Of a stretch of DNA of 64,000 nt, positions 8,944 through 18,482 are shown in pieces. The position numbers and the translations under genes are program-made. The stretch's first letter is position 1. The number at the start of each line of letters is the position of its first letter. The notes beneath the pieces were generated by a model, which searched no databases, was not told where the DNA came from, and worked only from the letters and a program-made list of their open reading frames with translations. Source of the stretch: Chitinophagaceae bacterium (GTDB lineage: Bacteria; Bacteroidota; Bacteroidia; Chitinophagales; Chitinophagaceae); NCBI GenBank assembly GCA_016720745.1, contig JADKKA010000022.1:496001-560000 (forward strand), given 5' to 3'.

Positions 8944-11900
8944 ATGGAGTTGTTACATGGAAAAGAAAAAGGTTCTTTAAAACCATCTTACATGGCTTTG
9001 GTCTTTCAGCGAAGCAAATTTCTTGAAAAAAAAATTCTGCAGATATGTGATGGATTTTGGGTTACTGAAACCGAAAAGCTGAGGGCTTCAGAAATGAAAA
9101 ATCAGAATGGACTTTTAAACCTGAATATCATTCTGTTCCTGTCACTGGCAGCGGTAATGCTGATTGGGCTGGGATTATACGTAAAAGCAAGAAGACAGTA
9201 TCAGCAGCATATCAATGAAAAAAAACGTTTCAGCACTTTACTTGATGCAGCACCAGATGCCATGATTCTGGTCAATAAGGAAGGAGTTATTCGTTTTTGC
9301 AATGCAGAATCTGTGCAGATGTTTGGATATACAAGCGCTGAACTAAAAGGCATGAAAGTGGAAGAGCTGGTCCCGGAAGGTTTAAAGGAAAAACATGCCC
9401 GGATGCGGCATGTATTTCAGGAATCCGCAATGGTCCGTGCATTTCATGCAGGACTGGAGCTCCAGCTCCGGAAAAAAGACGAAGAGGTAATACCGGTAGA
9501 AATCAGTCTCTCACCTGTCAAAATAAATGACCAATCTTATATGCTGGCATCTATCCGGGATATCTCGGCCAGAAAAGCTGCTGAAGAAGAAGTCAGGACA
9601 CTTTACCAGCAGGTGAACCAGGCTTACGAAGCCATCGCCATCCTGAATACCGATTTCACAATCCGCACCTGGAACGGGGGGGCTGAAGCCCTTTTTGGAT
9701 ATACAGCCAGTGAAGCCATTGGCAAAAATGCAAAAGACTATTTATTGACACAGGAAAATACCGGGGAGCCCTATAAAATGGTTCATGGCAGTAAGGATCA
9801 GACTTACTGGGAGGGGAAATTGACAATTAAAGCAAAGGATGAAACCGAAAAAATTGTACATACATCCCTTACTCACATTACAAACAAAGAGGGAGAACTG
9901 ACCGGGTATGTAGCGGTAAGTTATGATATTACTGAATCTACCCGTTTACAACAGGAAGTAGAATATCTCGCCAGTATTGTGGAACAATCAGGTATAGCAA
10001 TCCTGTCGACTGATATACACAGGAGAATACTGAGCTGGAACAAAGGGGCTGAAAAATTACATGGCTATACCGCTGCTGAAGCAATAGGGCATACTGTGGA
10101 CGAATTGGGTCTGGGCCGGTTTTCAGAAATTGAATTAAAATCCAGTGTCGAAAATTTGATGCGTAAAGGAAGCTGGGATCTGGAAGGCCTTTTATACAGA
10201 AAGGATGGCAGCTCGTTTTTTGGACAGTTATCCGGCAGCCTGGTAAGAGATGAAAAGGGGATGCCTAAATCAGCAATGATTGTGGCCAGGGACCTGAGCA
10301 AAAGAAAAGAAATGGAAGATCAGCTGAAGATGTATAATACCGAGCTGGAACAAATGGTGGAATTGCGTACAAATGAAGTGAGAAAGAGTGAGACGAAGTA
10401 CCGCAATCTTTTTGAAAATAATCCAATGCCGATGCTTTTGTATGAACAGCATTCAAGGCATTTCAGGGATGTGAACCAGGCAGCCATTGATCTGTATGGA
10501 TTTACCAGAGATGAGTTCCTGTTCATGAAGATGTCCGATTTGCTTCCGGAAGTTGAAAGAAATACGGAAACTGTTGATGGCCATGGAAATTTGACAAATG
10601 CGGATACTGTTAAAAACACCTGGTTACATGCCCGGAAAGATGGTTCAATCGCACAGGTGCAGATTTTCAAACACCCCGTCACCTATGAAGGACATGCAGC
10701 ACAATTGGTGCTGGTGAGGGATCTGACTGAGAAAATACAGGTTCAGGACTCCCTGAAAGCGGAGCAGGATAAGCTGAAATGGATTGTTGCCAGTACACCC
10801 GGTGTGTTGTACAGTACCAGGTATAATGAGGATAAAAGTACTCAGATTCTGTATATAAGTGAAACAGCAGAAGATATTTTTGGTGTAAAACCAGAAGATG
10901 TCGTTCAGGATTTCAGCATCATCTCAAAAAGAATTTTTAAAGATGATTTGATAATGATGACAAACGAGGCTGATCGTTCAACAAAGGAATTAAGTCCATG
11001 GAAAGTACAGTACAGGTATCATCATCCGGTGAAAGGGCTGATCTGGATTGAAGGTTCCTCCCATGTTTCACCAGGGCCGGATGGGTCTGTGCTGGCGAAT
11101 GGGATCATGATGGATATCACTGAATCAAAAAATGCTGCCGAGAAAATCGATTTGCAAAGGGGCCAGTTAACAACAATCAGTGATAACCTGCCAGGGTTAT
11201 TGATCTATCAGATGGCAGGTTATGATTTTGATGACCGCCACTTCACTTATTTCAGCAAAGAAATTACCAGTATAACCGGCCATACTCCGGAGGAAGTGCT
11301 CAAAGAACCGACGCTTTTATACAAACTGATTCATCCGGATGATCTTCCATTGCTCATGTTGGAAGAGAAAAAATCCTATGAGGCCAAAAGCCGTTTTGAG
11401 GCCGAAATCAGGCTGGTCCTTCCTTCCGGAGAAACCAGGTATTATCATATGAATTCTGTACCCAGAACCCGAATGGATGGTATGATGGTATGGGACGGTT
11501 TTCAGATTGATATTACCGAAAGAATCAGGTCACAGGAAACCATTCGGACATCTGTAGAGCGTTTTGAAATGGTTTCAAGGGCCACCCGAGATGTAATATG
11601 GGACTGGGATATCCGGGCAGGAATCGTTTGGAGGAATGATAATTTTTATACTCACTATGGTTATAGTAAACCGTCAACAAATGGAAATGGAAACGGGAAT
11701 GGCAAAGCAAATGGAGTCGCAATAGCCTACGATAATGGCAGTGGCAACGGAGAACACCATGCCGGTTGGTGGAAACATGTACACCAGGATGATCGCCAGA
11801 AAATATATAACGGAATCCGGAATTGTATCAATCATCGCCGGCCTTTCTGGAAAGATGATTACCGGTATATGCGGGCAGACGGCACACAGGCCTACGTGAA

Positions 11901-13065
11901 TGACTGCGGTTATATTATTTACGATGATAACGGTCAGCCTACCCGGATGGTTGGTGCCATGGAAGATATCAGTGAGATCAAGCGTACCTCTAATGAATTG
12001 AATAAGAGTTTTGAGGAAAATAAATTACTCACGGAAAGGCTTTCTTCCATTATTAATACACTGCCAGCCCGTGTTGCATTAATCGATAACTGGGGCCGGG
12101 TGATGGAGGTCAATAATGCCTGGAGAAATTTTGATTGCCTGGCCTGTGGTACCCAGAGTTACATAAGTATCGGGGAAGATTACTTGCATAAAGTAACAGA
12201 TGCAGGATCCAGAAAAGAAGACGGATTTAATATGCAGAATGGCATACAGTCTGTTTTGAAAAAATCAATTCCCGAATTTCAGTATGAATATATGTGTGGT
12301 AGTAAAACCGGCAGGAACTGGTATAAAATGATTGTGACTCCGATCGAGAATGAAAAATATTCCGGTGCCGTTGTGATGCATCTGGATATTACTACGCTCA
12401 GAAAACTGGAAATGGAGCGACTGAAAGCCAAAACAGTGGAGCAGCGAAATATAACTGCTGCCATGTTGCAGGGGCAGGAGAAAGAGCGTAGCTCTATTGC
12501 GAGGGAATTACATGACAATGTGAATCAGATACTCACCGGGACTAAGATCATGCTTTCCCTGGCAAATACGAATCCTGAAAAATCTACCGAAGTGTTACCG
12601 GTATGTATCGAGAACATAGAACTGGCCGTGGCTGAAAACCGGAAAATCGCCCATGAACTGATTACTCCCAATCTCAAGAAAAGCGATCTGCTGCAGTTAA
12701 TAGAACGTTTAACCGGGTCCATGCTGCAAATGGCAGGATACCAGGTAACCATTAATAGTACCAATTATCAAGCTGCGGCGTTAAGTCCGGAAAAACAACT
12801 GGCGGTTTACCGTGTATTGCAGGAGCAGTGCACCAATATTGTTAAATATGCGAAGGGTAACGAAGTGGGTATTACATTGGAAAACGTTCCTGATTTTTTC
12901 CGTTTGTCTGTAAAAGATAATGGTGTTGGCATGTTACCGGACCAGGTGAATGAAGGAATCGGACTGAAAAATATCGACAGCCGGATTGGCGTATTCGATG
13001 GCACAATGAAAATCAGAACTGCTCCCGGAGAAGGATTTGAAATGGTGGTGACTTTGCCGAACTGA
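8944..13065 (+). CDS. Multi-PAS sensor histidine kinase, HisKA_3 type (frameshifted 5' end)
   Basis: A 1,373-codon open frame; the true reading frame extends upstream to about 8794 and originally to 8576. Domain order: rest of CHASE3, membrane segment at 57-80, then eight PAS domains at roughly 97-215, 220-340, 340-465, 486-600, 610-735, 743-860, 873-1020 and 1033-1160, many closing with the DITE-type motif. Next come HisKA_3 (ARELHDNVNQIL, phospho-acceptor His near 1189) and an HATPase (NIVKYAKGN, DNGVGM, GIGLKNI) to the end. This is the NarL/LuxR-linked kinase class. No response regulator is adjacent, so the partner is elsewhere. PAS7 carries an Asn/Gly-rich insertion (about 911-940). The starting ATG at 8944 is internal and probably not the native start. 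Confidence 0.88.
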   Translation: MELLHGKEKGSLKPSYMALVFQRSKFLEKKILQICDGFWVTETEKLRASEMKNQNGLLNLNIILFLSLAAVMLIGLGLYVKARRQYQQHINEKKRFSTLLDAAPDAMILVNKEGVIRFCNAESVQMFGYTSAELKGMKVEELVPEGLKEKHARMRHVFQESAMVRAFHAGLELQLRKKDEEVIPVEISLSPVKINDQSYMLASIRDISARKAAEEEVRTLYQQVNQAYEAIAILNTDFTIRTWNGGAEALFGYTASEAIGKNAKDYLLTQENTGEPYKMVHGSKDQTYWEGKLTIKAKDETEKIVHTSLTHITNKEGELTGYVAVSYDITESTRLQQEVEYLASIVEQSGIAILSTDIHRRILSWNKGAEKLHGYTAAEAIGHTVDELGLGRFSEIELKSSVENLMRKGSWDLEGLLYRKDGSSFFGQLSGSLVRDEKGMPKSAMIVARDLSKRKEMEDQLKMYNTELEQMVELRTNEVRKSETKYRNLFENNPMPMLLYEQHSRHFRDVNQAAIDLYGFTRDEFLFMKMSDLLPEVERNTETVDGHGNLTNADTVKNTWLHARKDGSIAQVQIFKHPVTYEGHAAQLVLVRDLTEKIQVQDSLKAEQDKLKWIVASTPGVLYSTRYNEDKSTQILYISETAEDIFGVKPEDVVQDFSIISKRIFKDDLIMMTNEADRSTKELSPWKVQYRYHHPVKGLIWIEGSSHVSPGPDGSVLANGIMMDITESKNAAEKIDLQRGQLTTISDNLPGLLIYQMAGYDFDDRHFTYFSKEITSITGHTPEEVLKEPTLLYKLIHPDDLPLLMLEEKKSYEAKSRFEAEIRLVLPSGETRYYHMNSVPRTRMDGMMVWDGFQIDITERIRSQETIRTSVERFEMVSRATRDVIWDWDIRAGIVWRNDNFYTHYGYSKPSTNGNGNGNGKANGVAIAYDNGSGNGEHHAGWWKHVHQDDRQKIYNGIRNCINHRRPFWKDDYRYMRADGTQAYVNDCGYIIYDDNGQPTRMVGAMEDISEIKRTSNELNKSFEENKLLTERLSSIINTLPARVALIDNWGRVMEVNNAWRNFDCLACGTQSYISIGEDYLHKVTDAGSRKEDGFNMQNGIQSVLKKSIPEFQYEYMCGSKTGRNWYKMIVTPIENEKYSGAVVMHLDITTLRKLEMERLKAKTVEQRNITAAMLQGQEKERSSIARELHDNVNQILTGTKIMLSLANTNPEKSTEVLPVCIENIELAVAENRKIAHELITPNLKKSDLLQLIERLTGSMLQMAGYQVTINSTNYQAAALSPEKQLAVYRVLQEQCTNIVKYAKGNEVGITLENVPDFFRLSVKDNGVGMLPDQVNEGIGLKNIDSRIGVFDGTMKIRTAPGEGFEMVVTLPN

Positions 13066-13073
13066 TGGGAATG

Positions 13074-13117
13074 CCGGATAAAGAACACAAGATTCCTGCT
13101 AATGTCTATTTATCCGG
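13074..13117. repeat. Inverted repeat at the convergent gene ends
   Basis: CCGGATAAA (13074-13082) and TTTATCCGG (13109-13117) form a perfect 9-bp inverted repeat with a 26-nt loop. It spans the end of the kinase gene and the last codons of the convergent cyclase gene. It may act as a weak bidirectional terminator, though no long T run follows. Confidence 0.35.
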
Positions 13118-13912
13118 AATCCAGGCTGCTAACCGCAACGGCCCCCCGCTTCCACCTTTAATCTTCATGGGCAGGGCCATCAGATAAGCGCCTGTTACGG
13201 GCAGGCTGTCGAGGTTAGCTACATTCTCCAGTCCATAAATATTTTTTTCATAGAGGATGCGGTGGGTTTCAAATTGAACAGACTGTCCATAATCCACACT
13301 GGCTGCATCCAGTCCGACCGCTTTGATATTCCGGTTAGCTACCAGCCATTTGGCTGCATCCGGATGTATGCCCGGAAAATGCAGTTTGGCTACTGCTGCA
13401 GCTCCACGTTCACTGGTACCCAGGTATTTTTGGGCATCCGGATAATGACGGCCAAAGCCTGTTTTGAAAAGAAGGATATTATCATCAGGTATCCGCCCGT
13501 TTTTTTTCTCCCAGTTCTCCAGATCCGCCACACTGATCTGGTAGTCTGCCTGTTTTTCGCAGGAAGCACTCACATCAATCACCACTGTTTCTCCGCAAAG
13601 CCGGTCGATAGGGATTTCATCACTCGCCCATTTACCTTTTGCAAAATGTACCGGAGCATCCAGGTGGGTGCCCCCATGTTCCGCCGCACAAAAATTATAA
13701 GCTTCATAATAAAAACCGGCAGCTGTTTCTCCGACAAATGCAGTGTCAAACCTGAATTTTTCAGCCGTGGGCCAGTAAAGGGTTTCATCAGAAAAAGAAT
13801 AAGTCAGATCCACCCAGCGCCCTTTCTTTACGGCTGATGAAAAAGTGGATTCTTTTTGATGCGTGTTACAGGAAAATGTTAACAGCAGGATGACCGGTAG
13901 AAAATATTTCAT
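13106..13912 (-). CDS. Cyclase family lipoprotein (kynurenine formamidase-like)
   Basis: The 268-residue protein belongs to the cyclase/kynurenine formamidase-like metal hydrolase family. The signature HGGTHLDAPVHF (about residues 79-90) carries the metal-binding His and Asp, and later motifs IPDDNILLFKTGF and LDAASVDYG fit the family. It starts with a lipoprotein signal: hydrophobic LLLTF then SC at residue 15, so it is probably anchored in an envelope membrane rather than cytosolic like KynB. Substrate is unknown; no tryptophan catabolic genes are near. It stands alone, convergent to the sensor kinase gene. Confidence 0.85.
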   Translation of the reverse strand: MKYFLPVILLLTFSCNTHQKESTFSSAVKKGRWVDLTYSFSDETLYWPTAEKFRFDTAFVGETAAGFYYEAYNFCAAEHGGTHLDAPVHFAKGKWASDEIPIDRLCGETVVIDVSASCEKQADYQISVADLENWEKKNGRIPDDNILLFKTGFGRHYPDAQKYLGTSERGAAAVAKLHFPGIHPDAAKWLVANRNIKAVGLDAASVDYGQSVQFETHRILYEKNIYGLENVANLDSLPVTGAYLMALPMKIKGGSGGPLRLAAWIPDK

Positions 13913-14120
13913 GTTGATTTTGTTTTCTGAACAGTAAATTAATAATTACTAAAGAATGCAACGGTAAAATTTAATCAAGCAGGAATTGAGGGGCATGACA
14001 AATTCATGACGGGAAGATTTGCAACTAAGCATATCATTAGTCTACTAATTTGATCGTTAAAATCCTTGAAAGGGCTGTTTTAGCAACGGCTCATGACCGT
14101 ATATTTCGTATCTTCAATAT

Positions 14121-14465
14121 ATGCTCATCCGGCGTTTCATACCTCTTTTTTTTGCAATAAGTCTTCTGCTGCTGGCCGGGGCAGGAGCGGCTGGTAGTTA
14201 CAGCGCTGTTCAACAGTTTCATCCAACCGGAGAGGCAGGTATCAGCCCCAAAAAAAATCCGCAGAAAGATCCTGAAAGGATCAGTTCTCTTACTGCTTCA
14301 TTCCTCCAGCTTTCCGTACACAAGAAAGTCAACGGTGGTGAAGCCTTACCTGTTGCCCTCAATGGATTTGCATATACCGGAACACCCGGTGTGCTGGCCC
14401 AGGGACATGTGAATAGTCACAAAGCCTATCTTTTCTTCATTTACCCTTCCCATCATTTCTGGTGA
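14121..14465 (+). CDS. Small exported or membrane protein of unknown function
   Basis: A 114-residue protein with an N-terminal hydrophobic segment (residues 5-26, rich in Leu, Ala, Gly) and a basic leader, then a polar, proline- and lysine-containing body. I do not recognise a domain. The C-terminus ends in an aromatic and His-rich stretch (YLFFIYPSHHFW). The ATG at 14121 lies about 20 bases after a TATATTTC box close to the -7 consensus. It is followed by a 40-codon membrane protein gene, and both may belong to the yitT transcript. Confidence 0.5.
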   Translation: MLIRRFIPLFFAISLLLLAGAGAAGSYSAVQQFHPTGEAGISPKKNPQKDPERISSLTASFLQLSVHKKVNGGEALPVALNGFAYTGTPGVLAQGHVNSHKAYLFFIYPSHHFW

Positions 14466-14541
14466 TTCCTGTTTCCTTCAGGTAAGATAGAACCGGTCTT
14501 TATGCAGACCCGGTAATTTTTCATTTTAAATAACCAGTACA

Positions 14542-14664
14542 ATGAATCCGACATTAACAACGGTTCTGGTACTCCTGGGATCCATTTTTTTAGTGATATG
14601 GCTCCTGGTGCGGGTACATGACCGCGATAAAAAAAGAGATGCCCTGAACAAATCAGGAAAGTAA
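14542..14664 (+). CDS. Forty-residue single-pass membrane protein
   Basis: A short ORF of 40 codons. It encodes a hydrophobic segment (about residues 6-23, VLVLLGSIFLVIWLLV) followed by a strongly charged tail (HDRDKKRDALNKSGK), the usual shape of a small membrane protein with the tail in the cytoplasm. It sits 76 bases after the 114-aa gene and 69 bases before yitT. I recognise no family. Support rests on the segment-plus-charged-tail design and position in the plus-strand cluster. Confidence 0.5.
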   Translation: MNPTLTTVLVLLGSIFLVIWLLVRVHDRDKKRDALNKSGK

Positions 14665-14733
14665 ATAAAATTTTAATGACGGTATTGCAGCAGCAGTACC
14701 GTCATTCCTACCAAACGCTTAAAAAAAGGAGAA

Positions 14734-15663
14734 ATGGCAGTAATCAATACCAACATGGATGATTTATCACCCTATCAGAAAGCAAAAAGATACAGGGCCA
14801 CCCGTTTATCCCTGAAAGGATATGTTCGTGATTTTATCCTTATCAGCATTGGTATTTTCAGTGCGGCATTCGGATTAAAAGGGTTTCTGATGACCAACCG
14901 TTTTATTGACGGGGGCGCCACCGGTGTTTCCCTGCTGATTTCGGCCCTGAGTGATATTCCACTCTACCTGCTGATCATTGGTATTAATATTCCTTTTATG
15001 ATCATGGGCTATAAAACCCTCGGAAAGAATTTTGCCATCAAAACTGTACTGGCCATCACCGGACTGGCCATTGTGGTGGCGAATGTGAGTTTCCGGAATG
15101 TAACAGACGATAACCTGCTGGTAGCTGTATTCGGTGGTTTTTTTCTTGGTGCAGGTATAGGATTTGCGATCAGGGGAGGAGCAGTGATTGATGGTACCGA
15201 AGTACTGGCTATCTGGCTGAGCAGGAAATTCGGTGCTACCATCGGTGATGTGATCATTGTGATCAATGCTGTGGTTTTTACCACCGCAGCCTACCTGCTT
15301 ACCGTGGAAATTGCCCTTTATTCCATGATCACCTATCTCGCGGCATCCAAAACGCTGGACTTTATAATAGAAGGGATTGAAGAATATGTTGGCGTCACCA
15401 TCGTCGCTTCTCATAGTGAAGAAATCAGAAAAATGATCATCGAAGTGATGGGAAGGGGCGTTACGGTTTATATGGGGAAGTACGGCTATGGCAGAAGGGG
15501 AGGGAACGAAAATGTAGAGATCATCTATACCGTCATTACCCGCCTGGAACTGAATAAACTGAATACCGAACTGGCCCGGATCGAACCCGATGCATTTGTG
15601 GTGATGAGCAGTGTGAAAGATACCAGGGGAGGCATGATCAAGAAAAGACCCCTGAAACATTAA
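14734..15663 (+). CDS. YitT family membrane protein (DUF161 plus DUF2179)
   Basis: The 309-residue protein has five or six membrane segments in the first 220 residues, with the family motif GFLMTNRFIDGGATGVSLLI at about 50-69 and GFAIRGGAVIDGTEVLAIWLSRK near 145-167. A soluble C-terminal DUF2179 domain follows (about 230-300, MGRGVTVYMGKYGYGR ... VVMSSVKDTRGG). YitT proteins are widespread inner-membrane proteins, perhaps transporters, without an agreed substrate. The ATG at 14734 follows AAAAAAGGAGAA, an unusually good ribosome-binding site for this group. Confidence 0.92.
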   Translation: MAVINTNMDDLSPYQKAKRYRATRLSLKGYVRDFILISIGIFSAAFGLKGFLMTNRFIDGGATGVSLLISALSDIPLYLLIIGINIPFMIMGYKTLGKNFAIKTVLAITGLAIVVANVSFRNVTDDNLLVAVFGGFFLGAGIGFAIRGGAVIDGTEVLAIWLSRKFGATIGDVIIVINAVVFTTAAYLLTVEIALYSMITYLAASKTLDFIIEGIEEYVGVTIVASHSEEIRKMIIEVMGRGVTVYMGKYGYGRRGGNENVEIIYTVITRLELNKLNTELARIEPDAFVVMSSVKDTRGGMIKKRPLKH

Positions 15664-15714
15664 TACCAGGGGAAATTGCTTTTTAATTTTTAACTTGGAG
15701 AAAATCATCGCCCC

Positions 15715-17307
15715 ATGCGTATTATTTTACTCCTGCTGTCCTGCTTTTTGTACGCTGCCCTCACTGCACAGAATCTGAAATCAGGAGGGGTGCTAAAACC
15801 GGTACAGGCCAATATGGATATCCGGCATTATACCGTTGCCCTGGAAGTGGATCCTGTTAAGAAAACGATCAATGGGTATACTGAAATTGACCTGAATTTA
15901 TTAAAACCTTCTGCTGATTTACTATTTGATCTCTGGCACGGTTTAACCATTTCAAAGGTATGGGTCAATGGAAAAGAAGCATCTTTCGTTCATAACCAGC
16001 AGGACCTGGTCAGCATGACTTTTTCTCAGCCACTTCCTGCGGGAAAGCAAGTGGTAAAAATTGCTTATGGCGGTACCCCTGCCGTGTCTTCCCGTCCTCC
16101 CTGGGTGGGTGGCTTTCAGTGGGAAACAGACAGGAATGGCAATCCATGGGTTTCTATCACCTGCCAGGGAGAGGGGGCCAAGATTTATTTTCCTTGCAAA
16201 GATCATCCCAGCGATGAACCCAATGAAGGGGCTGATATGATCCTTACCATACCCAAGGGCCTGGTGGCAACTGCACCGGGTTTATTACAAAAAGTAACTA
16301 CAAAAGGAAGCAAATCAATCTACCACTGGAAAACGAATTACACCATCAGCAACTATTGCATTCTTTTCAATATTGGAAAATATAAGCTGGCCAAAAGAAT
16401 GTTTACAACGGTCAATGGCAATAAAGTGCCGATGGAATATTATGTGCTCGAAGAAAATGTCAATCAGGCGGAAAAACTGCTGGACCTTTTTGAACAGTCT
16501 ACCCGGATACATGAAAAATATTTTGGCGAGTATCCCTGGGTTAAAGAAAGAATTGCTGCCTGCGAAACACCCCACCTGGGGATGGAGCACCAGACCAATA
16601 TAGCATACGGAAATAAATACCGGTATGAAAAAATGGGCGGTAAAGATTTTGACTGGCTCCTGCACCACGAATACGGACATGAATGGTGGGCGAATAAAGT
16701 CACCAACCGCGATTGGGCCCATATGTGGATTCAGGAAGGGATCTGCACTTTCGGGGATGCCATGGCCACCCGGGAACTGGCCGGCGAAGAAGCCTACCTG
16801 AAACGCATGCAGCAAACCGGAAGGGGTACACAGAACCGATACCCGGTTGTTAGGGGTGAAGAAGTGGATTCAGACAGTGCCTATATCGGCGATATTTACG
16901 GGAAAGGAGCTTTCTTTATGCATACCCTTCGTTATATCATGGGCGATGACATCTTCTTCCCCACACTAAAAAAACTGGCCACTGATCCCCAATACACATA
17001 TGATAATACCGTGGTGACCGCTGATGTTGAAAAATTATTCAGTGGTGCCTATGGAAATAGTCTGCAACCGGTTTTTCATCTTTTCCTTTACACCATTGAT
17101 AAGCTGGAAATCCACGTTAAACAAACCGGCGACGACAAATACCTGGTTCGTCTGCTGAATATGGATATGCCTCTGCCAGTTGACATCATTACAGACCAGG
17201 GGAAAAAAAGGCTGTTGGTGGATAAAAAAGGAATCAGTGTCAGCAGTAAAACCGCTTTGCAGATCGATCCTTCCATGTTCTATTTAAAGAAAGTAATTAT
17301 GGAATAG
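15715..17307 (+). CDS. M1 family zinc metallopeptidase (aminopeptidase N-like)
   Basis: The 530-residue exported protein (signal peptide to about residue 19, ending LTAQ) has the M1 layout: an N-terminal beta domain and a thermolysin-like catalytic domain. The zinc motif is H318-E-Y-G-H322 with the third ligand E341 (HEYGHEWW...WIQEG), and the exopeptidase motif appears as GMEHQTN rather than the usual GxMEN. It lacks the large C-terminal HEAT-like domain of full-length aminopeptidase N, as do many Bacteroidota M1 enzymes. Probable role: release of N-terminal residues from peptides in the periplasm. It is convergent, with a 2-bp gap, to the START protein gene. Confidence 0.9.
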   Translation: MRIILLLLSCFLYAALTAQNLKSGGVLKPVQANMDIRHYTVALEVDPVKKTINGYTEIDLNLLKPSADLLFDLWHGLTISKVWVNGKEASFVHNQQDLVSMTFSQPLPAGKQVVKIAYGGTPAVSSRPPWVGGFQWETDRNGNPWVSITCQGEGAKIYFPCKDHPSDEPNEGADMILTIPKGLVATAPGLLQKVTTKGSKSIYHWKTNYTISNYCILFNIGKYKLAKRMFTTVNGNKVPMEYYVLEENVNQAEKLLDLFEQSTRIHEKYFGEYPWVKERIAACETPHLGMEHQTNIAYGNKYRYEKMGGKDFDWLLHHEYGHEWWANKVTNRDWAHMWIQEGICTFGDAMATRELAGEEAYLKRMQQTGRGTQNRYPVVRGEEVDSDSAYIGDIYGKGAFFMHTLRYIMGDDIFFPTLKKLATDPQYTYDNTVVTADVEKLFSGAYGNSLQPVFHLFLYTIDKLEIHVKQTGDDKYLVRLLNMDMPLPVDIITDQGKKRLLVDKKGISVSSKTALQIDPSMFYLKKVIME

Positions 17308-17309
17308 GC

Positions 17310-17936
17310 TTATTTCAGTTTGTCTGCTAGATTACTGAAAGTATGGTAGGGTCCTGTATCGGCAAATGAATTGGCAAGCCAGGCGGGTAAACTGCCACCC
17401 GGATCTACTTCCATGAAATAAACAATATGAATGGTATTGGCCGTTGGCATGGTGACTTTCCAACTGGCTTTGTAATGGGTGATTCTTTGTCTGCCCGGGA
17501 TTTCCGGAATCAAATCCAGCTGATGACCGCCCTGTATGGTCAGGAATTTAGGGAGACTGTCTGTTTTGATCTGCATCCTGATCACCACATCCCGGTTAGA
17601 AAAAGGAATTGGCATGGAGGTTTCAGAATAATAAATAAAATCATTCGGGCTGTTCTTCTTCAGGATCTTGCTTTTCTTGGTTTTGTAAATCCAGTCCTCA
17701 AACCCGTCTACATCCTGTAATAAAGCCATCAGTTTAGCATAAGTGCCGCTGATGGTACATTCTACTTTTACCGCTTTAAATGAGGAATTGGCTACTGCGG
17801 AGGTATAAACATTGATCCCGTTTTTTGATTTGGTCAGCTTCCAGTCGCTTTGGCCTGCACCGGCAGCAGCCGTCATCAGCAATACAAAGGATAAAAGGAA
17901 AAGCCGGTTGAAAAAAGTCGATCGTTTTTCAGGCAT
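17310..17936 (-). CDS. Exported START domain protein
   Basis: A 208-residue protein with a signal segment (residues 10-28, LFLLSFVLLMTAAAGAGQ) followed by a START/polyketide-cyclase-like lipid-binding fold. Visible motifs include WKLTKSKNGINVYTSAVANS at the domain start, DVDGFEDWIYKTKKSKILKK, and the conserved PIPFSNRDVVIRM. START domains hold a hydrophobic ligand in a deep cavity; the ligand here is unknown. The protein is probably periplasmic. It is a single gene on the minus strand, convergent to the M1 peptidase. Confidence 0.85.
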   Translation of the reverse strand: MPEKRSTFFNRLFLLSFVLLMTAAAGAGQSDWKLTKSKNGINVYTSAVANSSFKAVKVECTISGTYAKLMALLQDVDGFEDWIYKTKKSKILKKNSPNDFIYYSETSMPIPFSNRDVVIRMQIKTDSLPKFLTIQGGHQLDLIPEIPGRQRITHYKASWKVTMPTANTIHIVYFMEVDPGGSLPAWLANSFADTGPYHTFSNLADKLK

Positions 17937-18078
17937 AAGCTAAATTAAGAATTGAACGGGAATCCATAAAGTATATTGGACTTCTTAACAGGTTTTTATT
18001 AACAATTTTCCGATTTCTGTACCGGAAGCAGGGTATTTCAAAATCATCAGGAATAGTTACATTTAGCAAAACATCTTC

Positions 18079-18480
18079 ATGTCAATTTATTTACTGGATG
18101 GGGTAGGGGCTGGTTTTCTCCTTTTATTGTTTGGTCTTGGGGTGCTCTTTATTTTTATTGCCATCCTGGCAGAAGCCATGGTGATGCAATGGATGAAGTA
18201 TGAACCCGTTTTCAAAAAAGCCCTGCTTCGCTCATTTGTTGTTAACCTCATTTCGCTGGCAGCCGGTTTTATATTAACATCTTCATCATCCGATCTTTTC
18301 CATTTGGAAAACATGGCTGGGTTTGCCCTGATGTTTGCGGTGACATTGTTGATTGAGACCACCGGTTTATACCTGATGTATAAAGAGAAACCCCTTACCA
18401 AAACAATACTCGTTAGTCTGGTGATGAATGCCGTCACTTATTTACTGGCCTATATTTTAATCATCGGAATTTATTCTTAA
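18079..18480 (+). CDS. Small integral membrane protein, paralogue 1 of a tandem pair
   Basis: A 133-residue protein with four predicted membrane segments. It shares an aligned pattern with the next gene: ILAEA near residue 29, a Leu/Ala-rich segment after a Phe-x-x-x-LL motif, LLIETTGLYLMY near 90-101, and VSLVMNAVTYLLAYIL near 111-126. The matching positions in the neighbour are ILAEA, VLIETPVLYLF and VSLLMNLLSYLLFF, so the pair arose by duplication. I recognise no named family. The ATG at 18079 opens a compact three-gene run ending with an MFS carrier. Confidence 0.7.
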   Translation: MSIYLLDGVGAGFLLLLFGLGVLFIFIAILAEAMVMQWMKYEPVFKKALLRSFVVNLISLAAGFILTSSSSDLFHLENMAGFALMFAVTLLIETTGLYLMYKEKPLTKTILVSLVMNAVTYLLAYILIIGIYS

Positions 18481-18482
18481 AC

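Noticed and set aside
14875..15708. 277-codon minus-strand ORF opposite yitT
   Set aside because: Antisense to a clear YitT gene, no domain, residues typical of a complementary frame.
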